This document shows, in pieces, positions 46,169 through 54,654 of a DNA stretch of 64,000 bases (the stretch's first letter is position 1; each line of letters opens with the position of its first letter). The notes under the pieces were generated by a model, which saw nothing but the letters and a program-made list of their open reading frames with translations, did not search any database and was not told where the DNA came from. The DNA comes from DAOUFU01 sp034429275 (GTDB taxonomy: Bacteria > Chloroflexota > Anaerolineae > Aggregatilineales > Aggregatilineaceae). The position numbers and the translations under genes were made by a program. The stretch covers positions 17,069-81,068 of the forward strand of contig DAOUFU010000073.1 of assembly GCA_034429275.1 (NCBI GenBank), written 5' to 3'.

Positions 46169-46944
46169 GCGACGTTTCGAGCGTTTCCGACCGCCTGCAC
46201 GAGCAGCACGAGCAGCCCGCTGATATTCACCTGCCGCCGCCCAGCATCGCCCCGCTGATCGTGGGGGTGGGCGTGGTGCTGGCTGGGCTGGGGCTGCTGG
46301 TTCCTCCCATGCTGATTGTGGGGGCCGTGGTGATGCTGGTCGGCGTGTGGAAGATGGCCCACTTTCCACAGCTTGATCTGCACGAGGTGCATCTCACCTT
46401 CCTTGAAAATCGCAAGCTGGGAATGTGGGCGTTTCTGGCCTCCGAAGTGATGTTCTTCGCCTCACTGATCGGCACGTTCATCGCCTTCAAGATCAATCAC
46501 GATAACTTCGCCGAGGTCAACGAGCTGCTGAATCTTCCGCTGGCGACGCTGGGCACTTCGGTGCTGATCGTCAGCAGCTTCGCGGTCGTGATGGCGCTCG
46601 AATCGATCCAGTCAGACGATTTTCGGGTATTTCGCAACTGGATGCTAATCACCCTGGTGTTGGGCTTGAGCTTCATTGGCGTACAGGCCCTGGAATGGAC
46701 CGAGCTGCTGCATCACGACATCACTGCCGAAACTGTGTTTGGCACGGTGTTTTACCTGACGACCGGCTTCCACGGCCTGCACGTGCTGGGCGGCATCGGC
46801 TGGATGCTGCTGCTGCTGGTCAAGGCTGCGCGGGGCGAATATTCCGCCTCGAATTCACTTGGCGTTGAGTTGTTCGGTCTTTACTGGCACTTCGTGGATA
46901 TTGTGTGGATCGTGCTGTTCACGGTCATCTACCTGGTTCACTAG
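46165..46944 (+). CDS. ctaE: Cytochrome c oxidase subunit III
   Basis: Seven-helix subunit III of 259 residues. LGMWAFLASEVMFFASLIGTFIAF and YLTTGFHGLHVLGGIGWML with LYWHFVDIVWIVLFTVIYL are family landmarks. A soluble N-terminal segment of about 30 residues precedes two extra hydrophobic spans. The start overlaps the ctaD stop by four bases. Confidence 0.93.
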
Positions 46945-46955
46945 GGGGGCCGGTA

Positions 46956-47792
46956 ATGTTCGGTGGCAGCCTGGTCCTGGCGGCGGTGTTTTGGATTGCC
47001 AGCGGTGCCCTGGTGGGCGGCGTCATCGCGTCGATTGCTTCGGCGGAGGGGCGTGTTCACGCGAGAGGTCATACGCTGAAAGGCATGGCTGTCGGGGCGG
47101 CTGTGGGCCTGGCGCTGCTGCTGGTGCTGAACAGCCTGCTCGTCGCGTTCATCGTGCTGGCGGTGCTGATCCTGGTGGGCGCGGGGCTGGTTGTGCTGGC
47201 CTTTGCGCCGGAGGACTGGCTCGCCGAGCGCCTGGAACGCCTGCCGGAAGGGCTGCGGCGTTCTCGTTGGGTGCGCCGCCAGATGGCGGCCCGGCGCAAT
47301 CATCAAGCGGCGGAGGAAAGCGTGGCGAGACCGTGGCCGGAAGGGCTGCCGCGTGGGGTCTATTGGGTGAGTCCGGGGCGGTTGCTGGCCGGCCCATATC
47401 CGTATATCATGCTCGACCGCGTGCTGAGCATGGGAGTCACCCATTTTGTGAACCTCACCCAGCCGCGCGAATTGATGCCGTATGAGGGCGTGCTGCCGGC
47501 TCATGTGAGCCACGAACGCCGCCCGATCCCCGATCTGGGCGTGCCCTCGCCTGACCAGATGCGCGCCACGCTCGACGCGATCGATAGTGCGATGAACGCC
47601 GGGAAGACGGTTTATGTGCACTGTTGGGGCGGCATCGGGCGGACAGGCACAGTGATCGGGTGCTGGCTGGTCCGCCATGGGCTGTCCGGCCCGGCAGCGC
47701 TTGAAGAACTGGCTCGGCTGCGGGCGGGCAATACCGATTCGCCCGAAACCGACGAGCAGCACGATTTTGTGCGCGACTGGCGCGAGATTTGA
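46956..47792 (+). CDS. Membrane-anchored dual-specificity protein phosphatase
   Basis: A 278-residue protein with two or three N-terminal membrane spans (about residues 1-90) and a cytoplasmic phosphatase domain. The catalytic P-loop is VHCWGGIGRTG (Cys, Arg in the Cx5R pattern), and a candidate general acid lies in an upstream Asp (PIPDLGVPS). Such enzymes remove phosphate from tyrosine or serine/threonine, or from phosphoinositide-like lipids. The start at 46956 was chosen for AGGGGGG upstream. Its position between ctaE and a subunit IV-like gene suggests a link with the oxidase; that is inferred. Confidence 0.82.
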   Translation: MFGGSLVLAAVFWIASGALVGGVIASIASAEGRVHARGHTLKGMAVGAAVGLALLLVLNSLLVAFIVLAVLILVGAGLVVLAFAPEDWLAERLERLPEGLRRSRWVRRQMAARRNHQAAEESVARPWPEGLPRGVYWVSPGRLLAGPYPYIMLDRVLSMGVTHFVNLTQPRELMPYEGVLPAHVSHERRPIPDLGVPSPDQMRATLDAIDSAMNAGKTVYVHCWGGIGRTGTVIGCWLVRHGLSGPAALEELARLRAGNTDSPETDEQHDFVRDWREI

Positions 47793-47903
47793 TCGACCGG
47801 CGCGGCTGCCGCTGGTGTGCGGAGTGCGCTGCAGTTCACTTTGATCGGTATGGTGATGGGATCGTAGAGCGATCCTCGACCTGGCATTCTGGGGGAAACA
47901 GCG

Positions 47904-48515
47904 ATGTTTGATGGGATTGCTACACTGGCAGTGGCGATGTGGGCGACGGTTGGCGCGTTTCTGGGCAGCGTGGTGACTCCGGTCCTGGCCGAGGACAGGC
48001 GCGTGAATGGCTGGGCGCTCACGCTGGCGGGCACGGCGATCGGCGCGATTGGCTCGCTGGTGCTGCTGATCCCCCTCTGGATCGGGATCAAGGTGGCGCT
48101 GCCCGCTTCGGAAAAGACCGGCCCGGCCTGGCGCAGGGATGCATTGGCCCCGGATGAGATCGCCGAAGCGCTGGCCCCTGGCGCGGGCGCTGCGAGTCCA
48201 CTCGCGGTGCTGCCCCTACTGCGCGATAATTTCTGGCCCAAAGCCCGCCCGGCGGGTGAACACTCGCACCGCCTGACCTATGTCGGAGTGGCCATCGCCC
48301 TGGCGGTGATCACGGCCATCGAGGTGGTGCTCTCAGTACTCGACAACCCAGGGTTTTCGGTGGTTGGGCCGCTGGTGGCACTCTCGACGGCTAAGGTGAT
48401 GCTGGTGGTGCTTTACTTTATGCATCTGCGTTACGACAGCCGCTGGTATGCCTGGATATTCGCCGGGGCGATGCCCTTCGCGGCGCTGGTGATGGTCGTG
48501 CTGGCCCTGTCGTGA
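47904..48515 (+). CDS. ctaF: Cytochrome c oxidase subunit IV-like protein
   Basis: A 203-residue membrane protein with five hydrophobic spans. The C-terminal half, with three spans and STAKVMLVVLYFMHLRYDSRWY, matches the COX4/CtaF pattern of bacterial subunit IV. The N-terminal half has two extra spans and a linker of Pro/Ala, which the usual 100-residue CtaF lacks. It follows the phosphatase gene by 111 bases. Confidence 0.75.
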   Translation: MFDGIATLAVAMWATVGAFLGSVVTPVLAEDRRVNGWALTLAGTAIGAIGSLVLLIPLWIGIKVALPASEKTGPAWRRDALAPDEIAEALAPGAGAASPLAVLPLLRDNFWPKARPAGEHSHRLTYVGVAIALAVITAIEVVLSVLDNPGFSVVGPLVALSTAKVMLVVLYFMHLRYDSRWYAWIFAGAMPFAALVMVVLALS

Positions 48516-48564
48516 TCCATTTCCAGGCGCGATCAGTCTTCGGACGGCGCGGAAAACACATCAC

Positions 48565-48592
48565 CAGGGGGCGGACTGCGGTCTGCCCCCTG
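48565..48592. terminator. Bidirectional terminator between oxidase operon and ABC-F gene
   Basis: CAGGGGGC at 48565-48572 and GCCCCCTG at 48585-48592 form a stem extended by GGAC/GTCT. No long T-run follows. It lies between convergent genes. Confidence 0.5.
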
Positions 48593-48620
48593 ACGATTCT
48601 GGATAGCAATGTCCGGGCCG

Positions 48621-50276
48621 TCACTCGAACATCGGCTGGCGGATTTCTTCGACCAGCCGGCCATTGGCGATATACCAGACGGTATGGGCGAAGCGGTCCA
48701 CAAAGTAGCGGTCGTGAACGACGGCCAGCACGCTCCCCTGAAACACTCCCAACGCTTCCTCAAATTTCTCCCGCGAGGGCACGTCGAGATGGTTGATCGG
48801 CTCGTCGAGCACCAACAGGTTCGCGCCGCGCGCGACCAGCACTGCCAGCATCAGGCGGGCGCGCTCACCATAGCTCAGGCGCGCGATGGGGGTGAAGACC
48901 TCATCCCCGGTGAACAGGAAATAATGCAGGAACGAGCGCGCGTCGGTGTGGTTGAGCGGTGCTTGAGCCTGGATGACTGACAGCGCATCACTCGCCGGAT
49001 CGAGAATTTCCTGTTCCTGGGCGAGATAGCCGATCCGCACGCTTGAGCCGATCCGTACACGCCCGGCCAGCGGGGGGATTTCGCCGACAATGGTCTTGAG
49101 CAGCGTGCTCTTGCCATGGCCGTTTGGCCCCAGTACGGCGATTCGCTCTCCGGCGCGCAGGCTCAGCGTCAGATCGCGCAGCAGCGGCATGGCGGGATCG
49201 TATCCCAGCGTCACCGATTCAAGCGAAATGACATCCTGGCCGGGGGCGGGCAGATCGCCAAAATCCAGCTTAAGATTCCAGACCGGCTTCGGTTTTTCGA
49301 CCCGGTCCATCGAGTCCAGGTAGCGCTTGAGGCGCGTTTCTTTGGCTTTGGCTTTCTGCGCGACCTTTTTGGCATAACGAAGCTGCTGATCGTTGTTGGT
49401 CACGTTCTCTTTGCGGACGGCACGCGCCATCGTGCGCCGGATGTCGGCTTCCAGGCGGGCGATCTCGACCTGCTGGTCGCGCCACTGCGCCCACTGTTTG
49501 TCGAGCGCCGAGCGCACCGCGCGCGCGTAGTCGCTGTAGCTGCCGTCGTAGACTCGCGCGGTGTGAGTGCGGTCGTCGATGGCCACGATGCGCGTGACCG
49601 TCTCATCAAGAAACGTGCGGTCGTGCGAGACGATCAACACCCCACCGGGGAAGCCGCGCAGCCAGTCCTCCAGCCATTCGAGCGCGGTCACGTCCAGGTG
49701 GTTGGTCGGCTCGTCGAGCACCAGCAGCTCCGGCTGGCTGATCAGCAGAGCCGCCAGCCCCAGGCGCGTTTTCTGCCCGCCAGAGAGCGTGCCCACCGGG
49801 GTATTGAGCGAGAGGCCATCCAGCGACAGCCCGGCCAGGATACGCTCGTGTGCGCCTGTGTTTACCTGCCCGGTGAGGTGTTCCAGCCGTTCGAGTGCCG
49901 CGCCATATTCCGCGATCAGCCCGTCCAGGTGGCCGTTGGGGTGGGCAGCCATTGCCTCGGCCAGCCGCTCGACTTCCGCCTCGGCTGCGCGCAGCGCCGC
50001 CGCAGTCGGAAACAGCACATCCTCGATGGGGGTCTCGTCCGGCACGCTCAGACCCTGTGGCAGATAGCCGATGCGCAGGCTGGCAGGGATGCGCTGCACA
50101 CTGCCCGAGTCTGGGGCAAGCTCGCCCTGGATGATGCGCAGCAGGGTTGTTTTGCCGCAGCCGTTGGGGCCGACCAGGCCCACGCGCTCACCCGCGTTGA
50201 CGGTGAAGGTGATATTGGTGAGAACCGGCTCATCGGTGCCGGGGAACTGCTTGGAAACGCCGGAGATGGCTAACAT
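48621..50276 (-). CDS. ABC-F family ribosome-associated ATPase
   Basis: A cytosolic 551-residue protein with two ATP-binding cassettes and no membrane domain. The start at 50276 was chosen for GAGGAG upstream and because ABC-F homology begins MLAISGVSKQF. Cassette 1: Walker A GPNGCGKTT, signature LSGGQKTR, Walker B LLVLDEPTNHLD, and the second: GPNGHGKST, LSYGERAR, LLVLDEPINHLD. A Lys/Arg-rich linker between them (about residues 240-310) reaches into the ribosome in relatives. Members rescue stalled ribosomes or protect them from antibiotics; the subgroup cannot be assigned by eye. The regulated leader favours an antibiotic or stress role. Confidence 0.88.
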   Translation of the reverse strand: MLAISGVSKQFPGTDEPVLTNITFTVNAGERVGLVGPNGCGKTTLLRIIQGELAPDSGSVQRIPASLRIGYLPQGLSVPDETPIEDVLFPTAAALRAAEAEVERLAEAMAAHPNGHLDGLIAEYGAALERLEHLTGQVNTGAHERILAGLSLDGLSLNTPVGTLSGGQKTRLGLAALLISQPELLVLDEPTNHLDVTALEWLEDWLRGFPGGVLIVSHDRTFLDETVTRIVAIDDRTHTARVYDGSYSDYARAVRSALDKQWAQWRDQQVEIARLEADIRRTMARAVRKENVTNNDQQLRYAKKVAQKAKAKETRLKRYLDSMDRVEKPKPVWNLKLDFGDLPAPGQDVISLESVTLGYDPAMPLLRDLTLSLRAGERIAVLGPNGHGKSTLLKTIVGEIPPLAGRVRIGSSVRIGYLAQEQEILDPASDALSVIQAQAPLNHTDARSFLHYFLFTGDEVFTPIARLSYGERARLMLAVLVARGANLLVLDEPINHLDVPSREKFEEALGVFQGSVLAVVHDRYFVDRFAHTVWYIANGRLVEEIRQPMFE

Positions 50277-50292
50277 GGCAGGAAGCTCCTCT

Positions 50293-50312
50293 GGCTGCAC
50301 CCGCGTGCAGCC
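50293..50312 (-). promoter_or_regulatory. Palindromic hairpin before the ABC-F start
   Basis: GGCTGCAC at 50293-50300 pairs with GTGCAGCC at 50305-50312 (perfect 8-bp stem, 4-base loop). It stands just upstream of the GAGGAG Shine-Dalgarno sequence and could influence translation. Confidence 0.5.
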
Positions 50313-50324
50313 GCTACCAGTGCG

Positions 50325-50365
50325 AGAACAAACAAAAACGCCACCGGGCACATGTCCGTGTGGCG
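50325..50365 (-). terminator. Terminator in the ABC-F leader (attenuator)
   Basis: On the minus strand CGCCAC-A-CGG pairs with CCG-GTGGCG (50339-50365), followed by TTTTTGTTTGTT. It lies after the leader peptide and before the gene, so it can only act by attenuation. A competing element, CACCGG at 50396-50401, can pair with CCGGTG at 50342-50347 and thereby break the terminator stem. Confidence 0.75.
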
Positions 50366-50448
50366 AAACGATCGCACCATGAGGATGCCGAGAATCCGGT
50401 GATCATGCGCAGCGCGACAAGGTCAGCACACAGGCAGCCCGATAAGGC

Positions 50449-50478
50449 TTAGCGAGTGGCGATCTCCGTGCGCGTCAT
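50449..50478 (-). CDS. Leader peptide MTRTEIATR of the ABC-F gene
   Basis: A 9-codon frame with AAGGAACC six bases before its ATG, placed about 66 bases into the predicted transcript. It is typical in size for stalling peptides upstream of ABC-F and other antibiotic-inducible genes. The stop is about 83 bases before the terminator stem. Drug-stalled ribosomes on it would allow read-through; this is inferred from arrangement. Confidence 0.6.
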   Translation of the reverse strand: MTRTEIATR

Positions 50479-50550
50479 GAAGGTTCCTTCCACTGATCCG
50501 GCGATGGACGGAGTGGGCTGCCCTGGTGGCTTTCCGCCCCGACAGAGTGT

Positions 50551-50580
50551 ATTGTAGCGACAGGGGTGCGCGGCTGTCAA
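50551..50580 (-). promoter_or_regulatory. Promoter of the ABC-F gene
   Basis: On the minus strand TTGACA (50575-50580) and TACAAT (50551-50556) are 18 bases apart. It overlaps the end of the KaiC-like gene (stop at 50577-50579). The transcript starts near 50544, giving a leader of about 268 bases. Confidence 0.8.
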
Positions 50581-51329
50581 GACTGCACCGTACTGATCAA
50601 CGTGCGCTGGGTGAGTCCGCTCAGCAGTCCGCTCTTGCCCGTCAGCGGCTTGCCCACCGTGATCCCGCCCGTGCCGATGGTATAGCCGTGAATGGTGTTC
50701 GCGTGGGCAGAGGAACGCATCTTCAGCACGACCAACGCCCGCGCGATCGCGCTGTCGATCTCCAGGTAGCGCATCATGATCATACAGTCTACCACAAACG
50801 ACAGGCGGCCTCGTTCCTGGGCGGTGTAGTCGCTGCGCATCTCTTCGCCCAGGTACAGCGCGGTGATCTGCTCGCGGCGGAAGGCGCTGATCACCTGGTG
50901 GTAGACCCGGCGAAGCTCGTGATCGTCGTGGATGAGTTGCGTGAAATGCGTCAGGCTGTCGAGCACGATCCGCCGCGTGTTGTGGGCGTGCAGCATCTGG
51001 ATCAGGTTGCTGTTGGGCGTGGCGAGACTCTGCAGCAGCACGCGCGGCGAAGTGAACAACAGCCGCAGCTTACCTTCATCTTCGAGCTTTTGCAGGTTCC
51101 AGCCCACGCTGGCCGCGTCGCGGTAGAGCGACTGGGGAAATTCCTCAAACGAGACGAACAACCCGGCTTCGCCCAACCTGGCCCCTTCGATCAAGTATTG
51201 CAGCCCAAAGGTGGTCTTGCCCGTGCCTGGCGCACCGCGCAGCAGGATCGCCGACTGCGGGATATACCCGCCGCCCAACAGGGGATCAAGATTGGGGATG
51301 CCGCTGGGGATGCGGTTCGGCTCGGTCAT
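50577..51329 (-). CDS. KaiC-like RecA-fold ATPase
   Basis: A 250-residue single-domain KaiC/RadA-type protein. The start MTEPNRIPSGIPNLDPLLGGGYIPQSAILLRGAPGTGKTTFGLQYL contains the KaiC N-terminal signature and Walker A. RRIVLDSLTHF is the Walker B, and SDYTAQERGRLSFVVDCMIMMRYLE follows. In KaiC-like proteins these sit in signalling or regulatory complexes; this one lacks a second domain and no KaiB is nearby. It is 32 bases after the stalked protein gene at 51362, in the same orientation. Confidence 0.8.
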   Translation of the reverse strand: MTEPNRIPSGIPNLDPLLGGGYIPQSAILLRGAPGTGKTTFGLQYLIEGARLGEAGLFVSFEEFPQSLYRDAASVGWNLQKLEDEGKLRLLFTSPRVLLQSLATPNSNLIQMLHAHNTRRIVLDSLTHFTQLIHDDHELRRVYHQVISAFRREQITALYLGEEMRSDYTAQERGRLSFVVDCMIMMRYLEIDSAIARALVVLKMRSSAHANTIHGYTIGTGGITVGKPLTGKSGLLSGLTQRTLISTVQS

Positions 51330-51361
51330 GGTCGCTGCCTCTCACCTGTGCGGATGCGCAC

Positions 51362-52192
51362 TCAATACGCGTGGTTCTGCACAAACTCTACTATGGTGAC
51401 GGCACGCTCGCAAGTGCTGCCGGTATTGATGCGGATCACGTCGGAGACCGGGCTGCCGGTCGGGCCAAGCAGGCGCAGCGCATACGTCCCGGCGCGCGGC
51501 TCGGTTCCCAACACGAATTCGTAACCGCCCGCGCCCCACTGCGCTGCCGCGCCCGCATACTGCACGCTGTGGAAGCCTTCGCCGTTGATTTCCACCGCGA
51601 CATCCGCGCGCGGGCTGCCATCCTGCCCGGTCACCGTCCCGGCGACGCTCATCCAGCGGCAGCCTTCTGGGCCGGTATTTGCCAGGGCGCGCACCGGCTG
51701 TGCCGTGAACGGGAACGGCGCTCGTGTGGGCATGGCAACCACCCCCATACCGCCGCCCATGTTCGTGTCTCCCCCGCCGATCGTGTTCCCGCTGCCATCA
51801 TCCAGGCCACCGGGCGGCGGCGTGCCCGCCTGCGGCGTCATCTCCGGCGGCTGCTGGGGAATCGGCGTCGACTCACTGAAAATCACCTGAGTGGGGGTCT
51901 CGGTAGGCAGCGGCGTCTCCGTGGGCAGCGGTGTCTCGGTCGCGGTGGCCGTCGCGGTCGGTGTCGCAGTTGGCGTCGCAGTCGGCGTGCCGGTCGCGGT
52001 GGGTGTTGGCGTCAGCGAGGGAGTCAGCGAGGGCAGGATCACGGTCGGCGCGATGGTGGGCGGCGGAAACGGGTTAAGCGGCATATTCGGGTTGCTGATG
52101 ATCAGCACAATCAGGCCGATCACCCCGACCGTGAGCAGCACAAAGATCACGGTGATGGTGTCATACAGTGCGTGGGAAAACGATCGAGACAT
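51362..52192 (-). CDS. Stalked membrane protein with C-terminal extracellular domain, paralog 1
   Basis: A 276-residue protein with an N-terminal membrane anchor (about residues 12-34), a Thr/Pro/Ala-rich stalk of about 80 residues rich in PTAT and PTET repeats, and a compact C-terminal domain of about 100 residues starting GPEGCRWMSVAGTVTGQDGSPR. That domain has two cysteines (near its start and near the end, TCERA) that could form a disulfide, and ends VEFVQNHAY. It resembles a CarboxypepD_reg-like beta sandwich only loosely. Its paralog at 52220-53044 has the same architecture. Function unknown. Confidence 0.8.
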   Translation of the reverse strand: MSRSFSHALYDTITVIFVLLTVGVIGLIVLIISNPNMPLNPFPPPTIAPTVILPSLTPSLTPTPTATGTPTATPTATPTATATATETPLPTETPLPTETPTQVIFSESTPIPQQPPEMTPQAGTPPPGGLDDGSGNTIGGGDTNMGGGMGVVAMPTRAPFPFTAQPVRALANTGPEGCRWMSVAGTVTGQDGSPRADVAVEINGEGFHSVQYAGAAAQWGAGGYEFVLGTEPRAGTYALRLLGPTGSPVSDVIRINTGSTCERAVTIVEFVQNHAY

Positions 52193-52219
52193 GGGCTGAA
52201 CTCGTTGGCAGCAGCCGGA

Positions 52220-53044
52220 CTAAAATGGGCGTATCTGGACGAAATTCACCAGCGCCAGGTTTTGCTCGCACGCGGCAGGAAAGATGATCTCCACCACTGG
52301 CGAAAGCGGCGCGCCATCCTGGGCCGCCAGCATCACCAGGAAGCGCCCGTTGTCGATGGTATTGCCCACCACGACTTCCCACCCCGATTCCCCATAGCTT
52401 GTTCGCGAGCCGGAAGTGCGCGTCTGGTCGCCGATGGTTTCGCCGGTGACCAGCACCTGCACGCCTTTCACCGGGTTGCCCAGCTCGTCCACCACCAGCC
52501 CGGCGATGCCCTGCCAGTTGCAGCCCTCGCTGTTGGCGAAGTTGGGGCGCAGCAGCGGCGTTCCCGGCTGGAGGATGAACGGCAGCACGGGCGTCGGTGT
52601 CGGGCTGGGGCCTAACGGCGGCGGCGACGATGTCGGCGAGGGCGTCCAGGTGAGGGTCGCGGTCGGCGTGAGTGTCGGCAGGCCCCGACCGAGCGTGGGC
52701 AGTGGGGTTCGGGTCGCCGTCGCAGGGATGGCCGAGGGCACCGGCAGCAGCGCACTGCCCGGCGATGGCGTGGCACTGGGCAATGGGGTGATGGTCGGCG
52801 TTTGAGTCGGGACCGGGATCGATGCGGCCCCCTGCGTCGGGAGCAGCATCACCGCCAGGGTGGGCGATGCCGGCAGCGCCGTCGGCAAAGCCGCTGCGGT
52901 GGGCGGTGGTTCGGTCGCCGGTTTGAGGAACGGCGGCTCCATGGCATCTCCGGCGATGGCCAGCGTACCCACAGCGACAGCAGCCGTCAGTGCCGCGAAC
53001 AACAGGGTGAGTGCGTTCGCCAGTTGTGGAGCCAGGCGGTTCAT
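52220..53044 (-). CDS. Stalked membrane protein with C-terminal extracellular domain, paralog 2
   Basis: A 274-residue paralog of the preceding protein. The N-terminal anchor is about residues 10-31, the Pro/Thr/Ser stalk is about 120 residues, and the C-terminal domain begins SEGCNWQGIAGLVVDELGNPVKGVQVLV, followed by a second Cys in ACEQN and the end VNFVQIRPF. Both paralogs share the EGC-x-W-x-x-x-AG opening and the VxFVQ ending. The domain may be an Ig-like or carboxypeptidase-regulatory fold. Function unknown; extracellular. Confidence 0.8.
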   Translation of the reverse strand: MNRLAPQLANALTLLFAALTAAVAVGTLAIAGDAMEPPFLKPATEPPPTAAALPTALPASPTLAVMLLPTQGAASIPVPTQTPTITPLPSATPSPGSALLPVPSAIPATATRTPLPTLGRGLPTLTPTATLTWTPSPTSSPPPLGPSPTPTPVLPFILQPGTPLLRPNFANSEGCNWQGIAGLVVDELGNPVKGVQVLVTGETIGDQTRTSGSRTSYGESGWEVVVGNTIDNGRFLVMLAAQDGAPLSPVVEIIFPAACEQNLALVNFVQIRPF

Positions 53045-53070
53045 CGGTCCGTGCGCTTTCGGGTCGTGCG

Positions 53071-53301
53071 CTACGGGGCGGTGGTTGGCGTCGCCGTGCC
53101 TGCGAGCAGATCCGCGCCCAACGTGGGCGTCATGGTCGGCAAAGGCGCGACGGTAGGCGGCGGCTCGGTGGCTTTGGGCGCAAAGATCGGCGCATCCATC
53201 GCGCCGGACGCGACCTGGAAGACCACGATCACCACGATCACGGTGAGCGCCAGAAAAATCAGCGAAATCACGTTAAAAAGGATGTTTGACCCCTGGCCCA
53301 T
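53071..53301 (-). CDS. Short stalked membrane protein lacking the extracellular domain
   Basis: A 76-residue protein with a strong membrane span (about residues 8-30) and a Pro/Thr/Ala stalk that resembles the beginnings of the two paralogs (ATEPPPTVAPLPTMTPT compared with ATEPPPTAAALPTALPA). It ends where they would enter the folded domain. AAGGA lies eight bases before the ATG. It may be a truncated copy or a separate small partner. Confidence 0.72.
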   Translation of the reverse strand: MGQGSNILFNVISLIFLALTVIVVIVVFQVASGAMDAPIFAPKATEPPPTVAPLPTMTPTLGADLLAGTATPTTAP

Positions 53302-53424
53302 CTGCGGTTCCTTTCGTATGCATTAAGCACGTTCTGGGCAGTCAACCGCCTATCCGCCGGGCGCGGCAGAGATGCGCCCACCAGCGGCACCCCTGCGGAT
53401 ATGGCGTGCACGGTGATTCGTTCC

Positions 53425-54447
53425 TTAACTCCCCGCGCCCACATAGCGCACAATCTGCGCCGTCTGACGCTGAAGATCGAGCCAGCGCAGGAAAGCCTGC
53501 TGCTTTTTCTCGGCCAGGGCCGCCTGGGTCAAAGGCCGGTCCTCGACGCGATCCAGGACCTGGATCACATGGTAGCCCAGGCTGCTGCGCACCGGCTCCG
53601 GGTAAAGCTGACCGGGTTCCAGCGAGAAAATGACCTGTTCAACCTCGATTTGCAGCAGATCGCCTTCGCCCACCCAGTCCAGGTCGCCGCCGATGGGCCG
53701 GGTCGAGCCATCCAGCGTGTACTGCATCGCCAACTGCGCGAAATCTTCGCCCGCCTGGATGCGCGCGATCAGGTCGCGGGCGGTCGCTTCGTCGGCCACC
53801 AGGATGTGACGCGAATGCACCTGGGCAGCCATCGGAGAGACATCCGCCGCCACCTGGCTGACCTTGAGCGAAAGCAGCATATCGCGCTGCACTTCGCGAT
53901 ATTCTTCCATGCTGTAACCCTGCTGCATCACCACGTCTTCGAGCGTCTGCCCGCTCTGGGCAACGATCCCGCGCTGTACATCCAGCTCTGCATCGATCTC
54001 GGCATCGGTGACCACGATTTTCAGCCGCTCAGCGGCCTGGTTGATCAGTTCCTGGTCGATCATGGACTGCAGCACTTCGGCATCAAAAGCTGCCGCATTG
54101 GCCGCCGGGATTTCCAGGCCCAGCGAACGCCGGGCGCGTTCGCGCTCGAAGTCGCGCATAAGAATCGGCTGGCCGTTGACCTGGGCCGCCAGCGCCTCGC
54201 CCGTTGCAGCATCGACGGGGATGCTTGTGGGCGTGGGCTGCTGCGCCGCCTGGGCCTGATCCACTGGCTGGCCTTGCGCCGCTGGTCCCGCCGCCGCGTT
54301 ACTATTGCTCGCGTTGCTATCGCCTGACGACGAACTGGCGGAATCGCCGCCTCCGCACGCGACCAGCAACACGACCATCATCACGGCCACTGCCACGGTC
54401 ATCAGCCCGCCGGTCCACCCTCTGCCTGGAAGAAGACGAACGCCCAT
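53425..54447 (-). CDS. PpiC-type peptidyl-prolyl isomerase lipoprotein (SurA/PrsA-like)
   Basis: An extracytoplasmic folding factor of 340 residues. The lipobox LLVAC follows a hydrophobic signal (start at 54447; an in-frame GTG lies 10 codons upstream). A Ser/Asn/Ala/Gln-rich spacer leads to a SurA N-terminal-like helical region (about 75-190), then the parvulin domain with HSRHILVADEATARDLIARIQAGEDFAQLAMQYT, GGDLDWVGEGDL and SLGYHVIQVLDR. It helps fold exported proteins; its neighbours are exported proteins. It is upstream of the three stalked membrane protein genes on the same strand. Confidence 0.88.
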   Translation of the reverse strand: MGVRLLPGRGWTGGLMTVAVAVMMVVLLVACGGGDSASSSSGDSNASNSNAAAGPAAQGQPVDQAQAAQQPTPTSIPVDAATGEALAAQVNGQPILMRDFERERARRSLGLEIPAANAAAFDAEVLQSMIDQELINQAAERLKIVVTDAEIDAELDVQRGIVAQSGQTLEDVVMQQGYSMEEYREVQRDMLLSLKVSQVAADVSPMAAQVHSRHILVADEATARDLIARIQAGEDFAQLAMQYTLDGSTRPIGGDLDWVGEGDLLQIEVEQVIFSLEPGQLYPEPVRSSLGYHVIQVLDRVEDRPLTQAALAEKKQQAFLRWLDLQRQTAQIVRYVGAGS

Positions 54448-54493
54448 TTGTGCAGCCCCCACACTCGCTTCGCGCACCCGCGCAGATCGGAAT

Positions 54494-54525
54494 CAAAAGC
54501 CCCCCTATTATGCCTAACGGGGGGG
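54494..54525 (-). terminator. Terminator downstream of RNase J gene
   Basis: CCCCCC at 54500-54505 and GGGGGGG at 54519-54525 form the stem; on the minus strand it is followed by CTTTTGAT. It is about 130 bases after the RNase J stop. Confidence 0.6.
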
Positions 54526-54654
54526 ATGGCTGGCAAATCGCCAACAGGCCCGCGAGCGCACCTCCTCATGAAGGCAAGATGGCCAGGGCAGCGCCCTGCA
54601 GCCCCATGCCCCAAACATGAGTTGCACCCCTGGCCCGGCTGATCTGCCAGGCCC

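Noticed and set aside
50303..50395. 30-codon frame running through the ABC-F terminator (starts MITGFSASSWCDRF)
   Set aside because: No ribosome site before it, and it reads through the terminator stem and T-run; the 9-codon frame with a strong site is a better leader candidate.
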